DNA of 64,000 nucleotides, taken from the NCBI GenBank assembly GCA_947259915.1, contig CAMYOC010000028.1, forward strand, positions 138,200 to 202,199, given 5' to 3'. Positions 17,696 through 25,943 of this stretch are shown here, in pieces (the stretch's first letter is position 1; every line of letters starts with the position of its first letter). The notes under the pieces are model-generated. The model did not search any database. It was not told where the DNA came from and saw nothing but the letters and a program-made list of their open reading frames with translations. Made by a program: the position numbers and the translations under genes. The DNA comes from an uncultured Gammaproteobacteria bacterium. Lineage in GTDB: Bacteria > Pseudomonadota > Gammaproteobacteria > Steroidobacterales > XN24.

Positions 17696-19030
17696 TCAGC
17701 CCCGTGAGCCTGGGCCGGGCAATCCGCATCCCTGCTCGCGCAGGCGAGCGATCTTGTAACGCAGTGTGCGTGGGCTGATACCCAGCAGCTCGGCCGCACG
17801 CTTGCGGCTGCCGCCCTGGGCCAGCGCCTGGGCGATCATCCGTTCCTCGCGGCTGCGTAGTCCGTCCTGGAGACGGCCGCTACCCTCTTCGGCCTCGTCC
17901 TCACGGGTGGGCACTGACTCGAAGCGCAGTTCGCCGGGACGTATGGTTTCGCCGGTGCACAGAATCAGAGCACGCTGCACGACATTGGCCAGCTCGCGCA
18001 CGTTGCCGGGCCAGTGATAGGCCTCGAGGGTGCGTGCCGCTTCCATGGAAAATTGCGGCAGCGGCTGACGCCCGGCGCCGGCTGCCGCCAGGAAGTAGCG
18101 CGCCAGCGGCTGGATATCGCCGGGCCGCCGACGCAGTGGCGGCAGCTCCAGCGGGAACACGCTCAGGCGATAAAACAGATCTTCGCGGAAGTCGCCGGCG
18201 GAGACGCAGTGTTTGAGATCGCGATTGGTGGTCGCCAGCACACGCACGTCCAGCGCGATGCTGGTGGCGCCGCCGACGCGCTCCACCTCCCGTTCCTGCA
18301 ACACGCGCAACAGCTTGGCCTGCAAGCCGAGGTCCATCTCTGATACCTCGTCGAGCAGCAGAGTGCCGCCCTGAGCTTGCTCGAATTTGCCGGTGCGGGC
18401 GGTGTGGGCGCCGGTAAACGCGCCCTTCTCATGACCGAACAGCACCGCTTCCAGCATGTTCTCCGGGATCGCCGCACAGTTGATGGCGATAAAGGGCCCC
18501 TCGGCCCGGCGCGATCGCGCGTGGATATAGCGGGCGAAGACTTCCTTGCCGGTACCGCTCTCCCCACTCAAAAGCACGGTGGCATCGCTGCTGGCGACGC
18601 GAGACGCCAGACCCAGCACCTCCATGGTGACCGGGTCTTCTGCGACCATCCCCGGTGCGCAAGCAGGCACCGCGGTCAGACGCTCGAGGCGCTCGATCAG
18701 CTCGGTCACCTCGAATGGCTTGACCAGGTAATCGTTGGCTCCGTCTCGCATCGCGCGCACCGCGCGCTGGATGGTGCCGTGGGCGGTCATCATCAGCACC
18801 GGCAGATCGGGCTGGCGGGCCCGGATCCGTTGCAGCAGCGCGTGCCCATCCATGGGCGCCATCTGGAAATCCGTAACCACCGCTGCAATCGCTTCTGCTT
18901 CGATAATCTTCATCGCCGCGCTCCCGTCGGCGGCGACCCGGGCGGTGTGACCCGCCAACTCGAGGGTTTCCGCCAGCGCGTTGCGCAAGGCTTCGTCGTC
19001 TTCAACCACCAGGATCGGCGCCTCGCTCAC
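17696..19030 (-). CDS. fleR: Sigma-54-dependent response regulator FleR/FlrC
   Basis: 444 residues. A receiver domain has its phospho-acceptor Asp at 54 (VVTDFQMAPMDG) and conserved Asp11/Asp12. The AAA+ domain holds Walker A GESGTGKE and the sigma-54 contact loop GAFTGA (within HEKGAFTGAH). A Fis-type helix-turn-helix (RAAELLGISPRTLRYKIARL) ends the protein. It should activate mid-class flagellar promoters such as flgB, fliL and fliK. The start overlaps the fleS stop by 4 bases. Confidence 0.95.
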   Translation of the reverse strand: MSEAPILVVEDDEALRNALAETLELAGHTARVAADGSAAMKIIEAEAIAAVVTDFQMAPMDGHALLQRIRARQPDLPVLMMTAHGTIQRAVRAMRDGANDYLVKPFEVTELIERLERLTAVPACAPGMVAEDPVTMEVLGLASRVASSDATVLLSGESGTGKEVFARYIHARSRRAEGPFIAINCAAIPENMLEAVLFGHEKGAFTGAHTARTGKFEQAQGGTLLLDEVSEMDLGLQAKLLRVLQEREVERVGGATSIALDVRVLATTNRDLKHCVSAGDFREDLFYRLSVFPLELPPLRRRPGDIQPLARYFLAAAGAGRQPLPQFSMEAARTLEAYHWPGNVRELANVVQRALILCTGETIRPGELRFESVPTREDEAEEGSGRLQDGLRSREERMIAQALAQGGSRKRAAELLGISPRTLRYKIARLREQGCGLPGPGSRG

Positions 19031-20208
19031 GCGGCCACCTCCGGGATGCCGCGCACCGGAGCGACGGCGTGAGCCACGGGCAGGGCCGGCAGACGGACTA
19101 CGAAGTCCGAGCGGCCGTCGGCGCGTCGCTCGAGCCAGGCGTCTCCCTGGTGGGAGCGGGCCACCGAGCGCACTACCGCGAGACCCAGACCGGTGCCGTT
19201 GGCGCGGGTAGTGAAAAAGGGGTCAAAGATTTTCTCTTCCAGACCCTGCGCGACACCGGGACCGTTATCGCCGACGATCAGATCGACGCTGCCGGGGTCG
19301 CGGACCCGGGCGCGCAGACTGACGATCGCATCGTCGCCGGCTGCCTCGAGACCGTTGATGACAAGGTTGCTCAGCGCGCCGGCCAGGGCCTGTTCATTAC
19401 CTGCAACCTGCGGGATGTTGTCGCTCACTTTGATCTGCAGCCGCTGGCCCTCGATGAGCTGGGGCGCAACCGACCGACGGACCGCCTCGAGCAGCTCTGT
19501 GGTCGGGATACCGTCCTCAGTGGGCGTGCCGCCGCCGGCAAAGTGCAGCATGTCGGTGACCAGTCGTTCCAGATCGTGCAGTCGCGCCACGACGCGTTCC
19601 GCCAGAGTTTGTCGCGTCTGCTCGTTAAGGCGCGGCGCGCAGGCGCTGGACGCGTAGAGCAATGCCGACGACAAGGGAGTGCGGATCTGGTGCGCCAGCG
19701 CGGCCGCCATTTCGCCCATGGTGGACAGACGCTGATGGCGTTCCATCAGATCGTCCACCGCGCGGCCTTCGGTGACGTCCGTAAACAAGAGTATCTGGCC
19801 GGATTCCGGCCGCAGGCTGCGTCGGGCCAGCGCCAGACGCCGGCCATCATGGGTGACGAACTCGCCGCTGCGGTTCATGGTCTTGACGCAGCGATCGCTG
19901 ATCTCGGGCCAGGCCTGACCTTCCAGCGCTGCGCCGAAGATCTGGATCGCCGCAGGATTGGCTTCGCGCACGCAGCCCGCCGCGTCCAGCAGCAATACCG
20001 CGCCCGGCAAAGCGTCCATCAGCAGGCTCAGGCGACGCGCCAGGCGTGCCTTGTCGCGACGTTGACGCCGGCTTTCCCGATTCGCTTCGCCCAGGGCGCC
20101 AGTCAGTTTTGCCACGCGTTTTTCCAGCACGGCGTAGGAGGCTTCAAGGTCCCGTGAGGCGGCCGAGAAGGTCGAAAACGCACGTTCCAGTTCTATGATT
20201 CTGTCCAT
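19027..20208 (-). CDS. fleS: Sensor histidine kinase FleS/FlrB (soluble)
   Basis: 393 residues from MDRIIELERAFSTFSAAS. No membrane segment is seen. A coiled-coil N terminus is followed by a PAS-like domain (LPGAVLLLDAAGCVREANPA), the dimer/phospho-acceptor helix (GEMAAALAHQIRTPLSSAL) and an ATPase domain with N-, G1- and G2-box-like motifs (LVINGLEAA, VGDNGPGV, GTGLGLAVV). It phosphorylates FleR in relatives. A longer start at 20232 is in frame; 20208 has a better GGGAAG ribosome site. Confidence 0.94.
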   Translation of the reverse strand: MDRIIELERAFSTFSAASRDLEASYAVLEKRVAKLTGALGEANRESRRQRRDKARLARRLSLLMDALPGAVLLLDAAGCVREANPAAIQIFGAALEGQAWPEISDRCVKTMNRSGEFVTHDGRRLALARRSLRPESGQILLFTDVTEGRAVDDLMERHQRLSTMGEMAAALAHQIRTPLSSALLYASSACAPRLNEQTRQTLAERVVARLHDLERLVTDMLHFAGGGTPTEDGIPTTELLEAVRRSVAPQLIEGQRLQIKVSDNIPQVAGNEQALAGALSNLVINGLEAAGDDAIVSLRARVRDPGSVDLIVGDNGPGVAQGLEEKIFDPFFTTRANGTGLGLAVVRSVARSHQGDAWLERRADGRSDFVVRLPALPVAHAVAPVRGIPEVAA

Positions 20209-20255
20209 GGAGACTTCCCTGTCCGTCAGCATGTCCGTTGCCGGGGAATAGAGAA

Positions 20256-20270
20256 GCAGATTCCGTGCCA
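20256..20270 (-). promoter_or_regulatory. Sigma-54 promoter before fleSR
   Basis: Minus strand TGGCAC-GGAAT-CTGC, with the invariant GG and GC ten bases apart; only the first base of the -12 element departs from TTGC. It lies 48 bases before the fleS start. In relatives fleSR is driven by FleQ and sigma-54. Confidence 0.82.
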
Positions 20271-20380
20271 GATTCCGGAATCCTAATTAATTCATGGGCT
20301 TGCAAAACCAAGACGGTCTCGGTGTCAGAGCTGTCGCCAAACTTCCGGCGGCGATTACCGCGGCGGGCGACAGAATATTG

Positions 20381-20938
20381 TCACTGTGCGTCGCGGATGC
20401 GGGCAATTTCGCGCCGGTGATGTCGGAATACGTACTTGGATACCAGATCCCGCGCTTCCGACGACAGGCCGAAATACTCGAGCAGGAGCAAGCGCTGGCC
20501 ACCTTCCGTGCCGGCGGCGGTGACCGTCCCGGGTATCCGCAGCGAGATCGGGATCGCGGGCTGTGGGTAGATAACGATGACGCCGGTTGCTCCTTCAGCG
20601 ACGCCGTCGGGCGCGTCACACCACTCCAGGCCACCGACGCAGACCCGCACCTTGTGGCGGCGCGGCAGCTCGACATGACGATGCACCAGACCGCCGACCA
20701 GATTGAGCAACAGATCCAGCTTACCTTCTACCCGCACCATCAGATGACTCAGCGGTGAATCTTCTTCCGCCGGATCGCCCGCCACATCTTCGAACGCGGT
20801 CAGCGCGCGGATGATCCGCACGATGCCGGCGTTGATACGATCCTGCACGGCGCCATCCGGCAGATCCGCCGGCTCGAAATCGATCGGGATCTCGTCCGAG
20901 TAACCCAGACCGGAGCTGCTGTCAGCGATGCCGCTCAT
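20381..20938 (-). CDS. Atypical PilZ-domain protein in the fliDST operon
   Basis: 185 residues. Residues 30-85 look helical with a VEGKLDLLLNLVGGL segment; residues 88-180 form a beta-rich PilZ-like domain. An RxxxR-type pattern (RHKVR, residues 94-98) is present, but the usual (D/N)xSxxG motif is not evident: the equivalent stretch reads GLEWCDAPDGVAEG. The layout resembles the tetramer-forming PilZ proteins found in Xanthomonas flagellar loci. It overlaps fliT by 4 bases, so it belongs to fliD-fliS-fliT. A role in flagellar assembly or c-di-GMP response is inference; c-di-GMP binding is uncertain. Confidence 0.65.
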   Translation of the reverse strand: MSGIADSSSGLGYSDEIPIDFEPADLPDGAVQDRINAGIVRIIRALTAFEDVAGDPAEEDSPLSHLMVRVEGKLDLLLNLVGGLVHRHVELPRRHKVRVCVGGLEWCDAPDGVAEGATGVIVIYPQPAIPISLRIPGTVTAAGTEGGQRLLLLEYFGLSSEARDLVSKYVFRHHRREIARIRDAQ

Positions 20939-21279
20939 GGTCGAAGACCGGCTGCGCCGGTTTGCTTCGTGGGTTGCGCGCCGGGATGCTCAAGATAGGC
21001 GCGGATAGCGCGACCCGCGGTAAAACGCCGGCTCGCATCGGTCAATGCGGCCGTTCGACTCTCGCCGATCGCCTGCAGTGTCTCGCGATCCATGGCGATG
21101 ACTTTGCGCACCGTCGCGGCCGCTTCGGCGCGCGTGTGTTCGTTCTGATGGCGAGCCATAAACGCTTCCATCAGCGGGCGGCGATCCCGGTCCAGGCGCG
21201 CCGCCTCGCTCCAGTCACCGGCCTCGACCAGGCGCTGGACCTGCTGCGTCAGCTCAACCAGATTTTGCAGTTCCGTCAT
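20935..21279 (-). CDS. fliT: FliT-like flagellar export chaperone
   Basis: 114 residues, all helical, with the FliT/YscA-type opening LQNLVELTQQVQRLVEAGDW and a DRRPLMEAFM segment. FliT binds FliD before export. The name rests on size, helical pattern and place directly after fliS; sequence conservation in this family is low. Both GTG at 21282 and ATG at 21279 are possible starts after GAGGAG. Confidence 0.75.
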   Translation of the reverse strand: MTELQNLVELTQQVQRLVEAGDWSEAARLDRDRRPLMEAFMARHQNEHTRAEAAATVRKVIAMDRETLQAIGESRTAALTDASRRFTAGRAIRAYLEHPGAQPTKQTGAAGLRP

Positions 21280-21290
21280 CACTGATCTCC

Positions 21291-21710
21291 TCAGCGGGCA
21301 GCGGCCACGGCGACGGGCGTGTGCTCGTCCATGGCAGACCAGGCGTCACGGATCTGGCTCAACAGTCCCATGGATTCTTCCAGCATCGCGGCGTCATTTC
21401 TGGCGTTGGCCAGGGTCAGCCGGCGCGCAACATAATCGTAGAGCTGCTCGAGGTTGGCCGCGATCTCGCCACCCTGATCGTGATCCAGGTTGGCACGCAG
21501 GGTGTCGACGATGTTGACCGCGCGGCTCAACTCCCGCGCCTTTGCTGGCAGATCGCCGCGGCCCAGATGGGCCCCGGCCGCCTGGATGGCAGCGACCGCC
21601 CCGACCAGCAGCAGCTGGATCAGCCGCGGTCCGTCCGCAGCCTCGACGCCGCCATACACGTCGACGGATCGATAGGCGTTCAGCGCGTTCCCGGTGCCCG
21701 GATTATTCAT
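21291..21710 (-). CDS. fliS: Flagellin chaperone FliS
   Basis: 139 residues. The N terminus NALNAYRSVDVYGGVEAADG and the helix LIQLLLVGAVAAIQAAGAHL match FliS, as does NLEQLYDYVARRLTLANA. FliS keeps flagellin unfolded and prevents its early polymerisation. It sits between fliD and fliT, 36 and 11 bases away. Confidence 0.93.
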   Translation of the reverse strand: MNNPGTGNALNAYRSVDVYGGVEAADGPRLIQLLLVGAVAAIQAAGAHLGRGDLPAKARELSRAVNIVDTLRANLDHDQGGEIAANLEQLYDYVARRLTLANARNDAAMLEESMGLLSQIRDAWSAMDEHTPVAVAAAR

Positions 21711-21746
21711 GTCCTACGTCCCTGTGCTGTGCCGTCGCCGGCATCC

Positions 21747-23090
21747 CTAACCACCCAGCGAGCCGAGCTGCTGGAGTAAGAAATTCCCCGTGCTGTTGAG
21801 CTGGGCCACCAGCTCGTCCATGGCCGAGAACTGCCGCGCATAGCGTCGTCGCACGGAATCCATCCGCGCATCCAGCGCGGCCCGCCGGTCCTCGATGGTG
21901 TCGAGTTCTTCGCGCAGACTCTCCTCGCGACTGGCGAGTTGTCCGCCGCTCTCCAGATATGGCTTGAGCAGGGTATCGATGCGGGTGCCGATCCCGTCGG
22001 CACCGCCAAACAGGTCACCGACTGCATCGAACTCGGCGGCGAGTGCTTCGTCGAGCCTGGCCGCATCCAGCTTCAGGTCACCCTCGACCGTGGTCTCGAC
22101 ACCGATTTCGGCGAGCATGCGCAGATCGCCCGCACCGAGCACGACACTCGCTTCCCGACGCAGCGCCGAGCTCAGGTTGCGCGTCAGCGAATCGCCCAAC
22201 AGCTGCCCGGAGAGACCGCTGGTGGCGTCATAGGCGGTCAACTCGCGGAACGTATCCTGCAGCGTGTTCCAGGCCTCGACGAATTGTTCCACCGAGACTT
22301 TCGCGGTGTCGAAATCCTCACTCAGGCGGATCTGGACTGTCTCACCCGGCGCCGCATTCTGCAGGCTGAAAGTGATCCCCTCTACCGCACCCGAAACTTC
22401 GTTGTCGGGCGAGGTGACGGTAAAACCATCGACCAGCATCTCAGCATCCACAGCCGCGCTTTGTTCAGTCAGGTCTCTGACAAAATTGCGCAATGGCCCG
22501 TTAGCACCGCTGCGGGTCACCGTGATCTCATTTGCGCCGCCGGTAGCGTTGGATGAGATGACCAGGTGTGCGCCGTCCACCGCATTGACGATGGTGGCGG
22601 TGATGCCCGGATTATCCTCGGCCAGATTGATCCCGTTACGCAGGTCGGCCAGGGTATCGCTACCGGGAGCGAGTACCACATCCATGGATTGTTCACCGAC
22701 GGTAAACGTCAGCGTACCGTTGCCGACCACCGCGTCGCCGTCCTGGTAGGCCTCCGAGGCGAGGCGATGGGCGCTGGCCAGCCGGATCACTTCCACCGGG
22801 AAGCTTCCGATCGGTGCGCCGGTGGCTGCCGTGGCAGTGACCAGGTCTTCCCGGTCGGAGCTGGCCAGGCGTTGTCCAAAGCCTTGCGCGCCCGAAGCAA
22901 CCTCCACGGCGTCGCGGAATGCGGCCAGTGCGCTCTTCAGCTTGCCGAACGCGGACAGCTGCGCTTCGGCACGCAGCTCCTTCAGGTTCAGACGGTTGGC
23001 CAGAGGCTGGCGCTCTGCAGCCACAAGCTGGTCGACCAGACTATTGATGTCCAGGCCTGATCCGATTCCGGCAGCGCTGATGCTCGGCAT
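21747..23090 (-). CDS. fliD: Flagellar filament cap protein FliD
   Basis: 447 residues from MPSISAAGIGSGLDINSLVD, the standard FliD opening. The N-terminal coiled coil and the C-terminal one (residues about 395-447, ESLREELDTIEDRRAALDAR) flank the cap domains. FliD caps the filament and helps flagellin fold in. The first gene of a likely fliD-fliS-fliT-PilZ operon with its own sigma-54 promoter. A start at 23105 would add five residues. Confidence 0.95.
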   Translation of the reverse strand: MPSISAAGIGSGLDINSLVDQLVAAERQPLANRLNLKELRAEAQLSAFGKLKSALAAFRDAVEVASGAQGFGQRLASSDREDLVTATAATGAPIGSFPVEVIRLASAHRLASEAYQDGDAVVGNGTLTFTVGEQSMDVVLAPGSDTLADLRNGINLAEDNPGITATIVNAVDGAHLVISSNATGGANEITVTRSGANGPLRNFVRDLTEQSAAVDAEMLVDGFTVTSPDNEVSGAVEGITFSLQNAAPGETVQIRLSEDFDTAKVSVEQFVEAWNTLQDTFRELTAYDATSGLSGQLLGDSLTRNLSSALRREASVVLGAGDLRMLAEIGVETTVEGDLKLDAARLDEALAAEFDAVGDLFGGADGIGTRIDTLLKPYLESGGQLASREESLREELDTIEDRRAALDARMDSVRRRYARQFSAMDELVAQLNSTGNFLLQQLGSLGG

Positions 23091-23145
23091 GTAAGACTCC
23101 GTCAATGGTCCCTGGCGCGTTGCGCCGGGTTATACCGCTGAGGTA

Positions 23146-23160
23146 GCAACAATCGTGCCA
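23146..23160 (-). promoter_or_regulatory. Sigma-54 promoter before fliD
   Basis: Minus strand TGGCAC-GATTG-TTGC, an exact consensus match 56 bases before the fliD start, in the 83-base gap after flaG. It makes the fliD operon sigma-54 dependent rather than part of the late sigma-28 set. Confidence 0.88.
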
Positions 23161-23173
23161 CCTGTCTGTGTAT

Positions 23174-23536
23174 TCAGGCTCTGATATCCAGGATCCGGGC
23201 GGCGCCCGTCGCAATCTGGTTCGCCAGGCGTCGCGTCTCTTTGGGAGGGATCTCGCGGATCACTTCCTGAGTGTCCGGGTTGACCACGCGGATTACCGTG
23301 CGTCCACTCTGATCGTCGATCTCAAAAATAAGGTTGCGCCTGGTGTCAGACAGATACTGGTTGATCCGTTCGACCGCCAGTTCGAGCGGCGGCGGGGCCG
23401 TCTCCTGCGGCGCTTCCTTGCCGCTCTCCGGCAGGATATTGCCGTTGCCCTGACCACTTCCGGGGACCCGTCGCGGCGCCGGTTCCGGCGCCCGCATCTG
23501 TGCGGTGACAAGAGATTGTGAAATCTGTTCAGGCAT
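23174..23536 (-). CDS. flaG: FlaG family protein
   Basis: 120 residues. A proline-rich N-terminal half precedes the FlaG domain (LELAVERINQYLSDTRRNL, then FEIDDQSGRTVIRVVNPDT and EVIREIPPKE). FlaG influences filament length in relatives; its biochemical role is unclear. It lies between fliC and fliD. No convincing promoter was found in the 100 bases upstream, so it may depend on read-through past the fliC terminator. Confidence 0.9.
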   Translation of the reverse strand: MPEQISQSLVTAQMRAPEPAPRRVPGSGQGNGNILPESGKEAPQETAPPPLELAVERINQYLSDTRRNLIFEIDDQSGRTVIRVVNPDTQEVIREIPPKETRRLANQIATGAARILDIRA

Positions 23537-23626
23537 GGTGTCGCCCTCGTCCGTCAACCCCGGCGTTGTGATCTTTCCTGATCGTTATGGCTCGGCCGTC
23601 CTTGTTCCGATCCGCTTACAAAGGTC

Positions 23627-23659
23627 AAAAATCGGTGGCCGGCCCGAAGGCCGGCCACC
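23627..23659 (-). terminator. Rho-independent terminator after fliC
   Basis: On the minus strand an 11-base perfect stem GGTGGCCGGCC / GGCCGGCCACC closes a TTCG tetraloop and is followed by GATTTTTG. The very stable loop and T-run make it a strong stop 13 bases after the fliC stop codon. Confidence 0.92.
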
Positions 23660-23671
23660 CGGAGGCTCCCG

Positions 23672-24493
23672 TTACCGGAGGAGACCCAGCACTGCCTGCG
23701 GTGCGGCGTTGGCCTGGGCCAACACAGCGACACCGGCCTGCTGCAGAATCTGCGCCTTGGTCAGATTCGCCGTCTCGGCGGCAAAGTCCGCGTCGACGAT
23801 ACGGCTCTTGGACGCCGACAGGTTCTCCGACACGGCGGTCAGGTTGGCCACGGTCGAATCCAGACGGTTCTGGCTCGCACCCAGCGTGGCGGCCAGCGTC
23901 GCGACCGTGGTCAGCGCGCCGTCCACCGAACCGATCGCCGCCTGCGCATCGCCGGCAGAACCGACATCGACCAGGTTGACGCCGAGACCGGTGGAATTCA
24001 CCGTTGTCGCGCCCAGGTCCACGTCTACGGTCTCATTGGCATTCGCGCCGACCTGGAACGAGATGGTGCCCGCACCCTGCAACACAGCGGCGCCGTTAAA
24101 CGTGGTCTGGGCCACGATACGATCGATCTCACCCAGACGCTCACCGACCTCGACCTGCAGCAGGTCCTGGTCGGCGGCCGAGTAGCTGCCGTTCGCGGAC
24201 TGGATGGCCAGCTCGCGGATACGCTGCAGGTTACCGGTGATCTCGCCCAGCGCGGATTCGGCGGTCTGCGACATGGAAATGCCGTCATTGGCATTGCGGA
24301 TACCCATGTTGATTCCGCGGATCTGAGTCTCGAACCGCTGCGCGATGGCAAAACCGGCCGCGTCGTCCTTGGCGCTGTTCACCCGGAGACCGGACGACAG
24401 ACGCTGCAGGGCCTGGGCCATCATGTTTTGAGAAGTCGTGAGGTTACGCTGGGCATTCAGCGACATCACGTTGGTGTTGATTACGCTCGACAT
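23672..24493 (-). CDS. fliC: Flagellin FliC
   Basis: 273 residues, a short flagellin made of little more than the D0/D1 core. The N terminus (MSSVINTNVMSLNAQRNLTT) and LSSGLRVNSAKDDAAGFAIA are classic, as is the C terminus with SRIVDADFAAETANLTKAQI and ending QAVLGLLR. The variable middle is only about 80 residues. It has its own sigma-28 promoter, a structured leader, an AAGGAG ribosome site and a strong terminator, so it is a single-gene transcript. Only one flagellin gene is in the window. Confidence 0.97.
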   Translation of the reverse strand: MSSVINTNVMSLNAQRNLTTSQNMMAQALQRLSSGLRVNSAKDDAAGFAIAQRFETQIRGINMGIRNANDGISMSQTAESALGEITGNLQRIRELAIQSANGSYSAADQDLLQVEVGERLGEIDRIVAQTTFNGAAVLQGAGTISFQVGANANETVDVDLGATTVNSTGLGVNLVDVGSAGDAQAAIGSVDGALTTVATLAATLGASQNRLDSTVANLTAVSENLSASKSRIVDADFAAETANLTKAQILQQAGVAVLAQANAAPQAVLGLLR

Positions 24494-24522
24494 TGTTTAG
24501 CACTCCTTAGCTTCAGTTCCCG

Positions 24523-24541
24523 CCCGGTCCTTCGGACCGGG
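24523..24541 (-). promoter_or_regulatory. Hairpin in the fliC leader, possible CsrA target
   Basis: The leader has a perfect 8-base stem CCCGGTCC / GGACCGGG with a GAA loop, placing AAGGA at the loop edge. A second AAGGA is the ribosome site 8 bases before ATG. CsrA/RsmA prefers GGA in loops and at ribosome sites, so post-transcriptional control is plausible. No csrA gene is in the window; this is inference. Confidence 0.4.
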
Positions 24542-24595
24542 ATTTCGACCAGGAAGGCTCCCGAAAGAGGAGGTCGGATTCCCGTCTCAGGGGGG

Positions 24596-24622
24596 TTATC
24601 GGCCCCTGCGGGGGAAACTTGA
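24596..24622 (-). promoter_or_regulatory. Sigma-28 (FliA) promoter of fliC
   Basis: Minus strand TCAAGTTT-N11-GCCGATAA, matching the enterobacterial consensus TAAAGTTT-N11-GCCGATAA in 15 of 16 positions with exact spacing. It lies about 100 bases before the fliC start. Confidence 0.95.
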
Positions 24623-24698
24623 GCCGGAGTTCTGTGACTGCGGTCAAGGATTTGCCGGACACCGGGCGTGACCCGTTTTCAGACAAGAATCCACAGAC

Positions 24699-24728
24699 AA
24701 AAAAAGGGCCGCGTCATCGACGCGGCCC
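24699..24728 (-). terminator. Rho-independent terminator after flgL
   Basis: Minus strand stem GGGCCGCGTC / GACGCGGCCC (10 base pairs, 3-base loop) followed by seven T residues. It ends the long flgB-flgL transcript 18 bases after the flgL stop and isolates fliC. Confidence 0.94.
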
Positions 24729-24746
24729 GGAACTCACCGAGAGAAA

Positions 24747-25940
24747 TCAGAGATAACGGAACAGCGAAAGCTGGCGGGTCTGCATATAGGCTTTTTGCGC
24801 CGCCTCGAGGCTGAACATCTGGGTTTCGAGCCGCGATAGGGCCTGGGCGTAGTCGAGATCCTGGACCGTCGACAGCGTGCTCTCCAGCTCAAGCACCAGC
24901 CCCTCGTTGATCTCACGCTGGTTGTCGACCGCGCTGAGCCGGGTGCCGACGCGCCCGCGGGTCGAAGACACCGCGCCCAGGGCCTGATCGAGGCCTTCCT
25001 GGACGGCGTTGAGCTCGTTACGCGTCCTGGCGGAGGCGACCGGGTCCGGCGCCGGGGTCTCCAGCGCCGTGATCAATCGCGCACCGATGTCGAACACGCT
25101 CACCGGCATCGCGGGGGCGATATCGAATGCGTCGCCGGCGGCCGGCGAGCCGTCCAGACGGAATTCGATCCCGCCAAAGGCCAGCGTGTCGCCGGACGCA
25201 TGCATGCCGGAAGCCACGACGCTGCCGCCCGCGTCGCGCGCCTCCCAGGCGCCCGGCGCGGTAAACCGGACCGTAAAACTCTGACCGGACCAGGCCGCAG
25301 GATCGGTTATGGACGAGGAGGCGATCACGCCGGTCCCCGTGTTGACCGGATCCGCGTCGACCGCAAAGCGGCCGTTGCCGCCGGGGATCGCCATAAACAC
25401 GCGATCACCCGGTTCGCCGTCGGCGAGAAAACGACCATCGCCGATCTCCAGTCGACGGGTACCCTGGTCACCCTGATAGCTGACCTGGCCACCGGTGGCA
25501 GCAAAGGGCTCGGTGCTGACCCGGTTGCCTGCAAACAGGTATTCGCCCCGACCATCCTGACTGTTGGCCAGCTGCAGCATCTGATCCTGTAGCGCCCGCG
25601 CCTCGGTCGCGAGACTGGCGCGGCCGGCATCGTTGAGCGCCGGGCTGCTGGCGCGGATCGACAACTCGCGCAGCCGGTCCAGCACACCGCTGACCTGTGA
25701 CAGGGCCTGCTCCTCCAGGGACAGGCGGCGGCGCGCCGCCTCGGCGTGGTCCTGGTGGATGGCGACCTTGTCCATCGCACGGTTCAGGCTGAGGATGCGC
25801 ATCGCGCCCTCGGGATCATCGGCGGCAGAGAGGATGTTCTTGCCGGTCGCTACCTTCAGCTGGATGTCCAGCAAATCCGCCTGACTACGACGGGTCGCCG
25901 CCAGCCAGCTCTGACTCAGGGTTTGTGAGGATACGCGCAT
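24747..25940 (-). CDS. flgL: Flagellar hook-filament junction protein FlgL
   Basis: 397 residues. The flagellin-like N terminus (MRVSSQTLSQSWLAATRRSQ, then ATGKNILSAADDPEGAMRIL) and C terminus (LDYAQALSRLETQMFSLEAA) are clear. FlgL joins the FlgK ring to the filament. It follows flgK by 3 bases and is the last gene before a strong terminator. Confidence 0.94.
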   Translation of the reverse strand: MRVSSQTLSQSWLAATRRSQADLLDIQLKVATGKNILSAADDPEGAMRILSLNRAMDKVAIHQDHAEAARRRLSLEEQALSQVSGVLDRLRELSIRASSPALNDAGRASLATEARALQDQMLQLANSQDGRGEYLFAGNRVSTEPFAATGGQVSYQGDQGTRRLEIGDGRFLADGEPGDRVFMAIPGGNGRFAVDADPVNTGTGVIASSSITDPAAWSGQSFTVRFTAPGAWEARDAGGSVVASGMHASGDTLAFGGIEFRLDGSPAAGDAFDIAPAMPVSVFDIGARLITALETPAPDPVASARTRNELNAVQEGLDQALGAVSSTRGRVGTRLSAVDNQREINEGLVLELESTLSTVQDLDYAQALSRLETQMFSLEAAQKAYMQTRQLSLFRYL

Positions 25941-25943
25941 GGC

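Noticed and set aside
23585-23611. TTATGGCT as a sigma-28 -10 box for flaG
   Set aside because: Two mismatches in the -10 and no -35 match 11 bases away.
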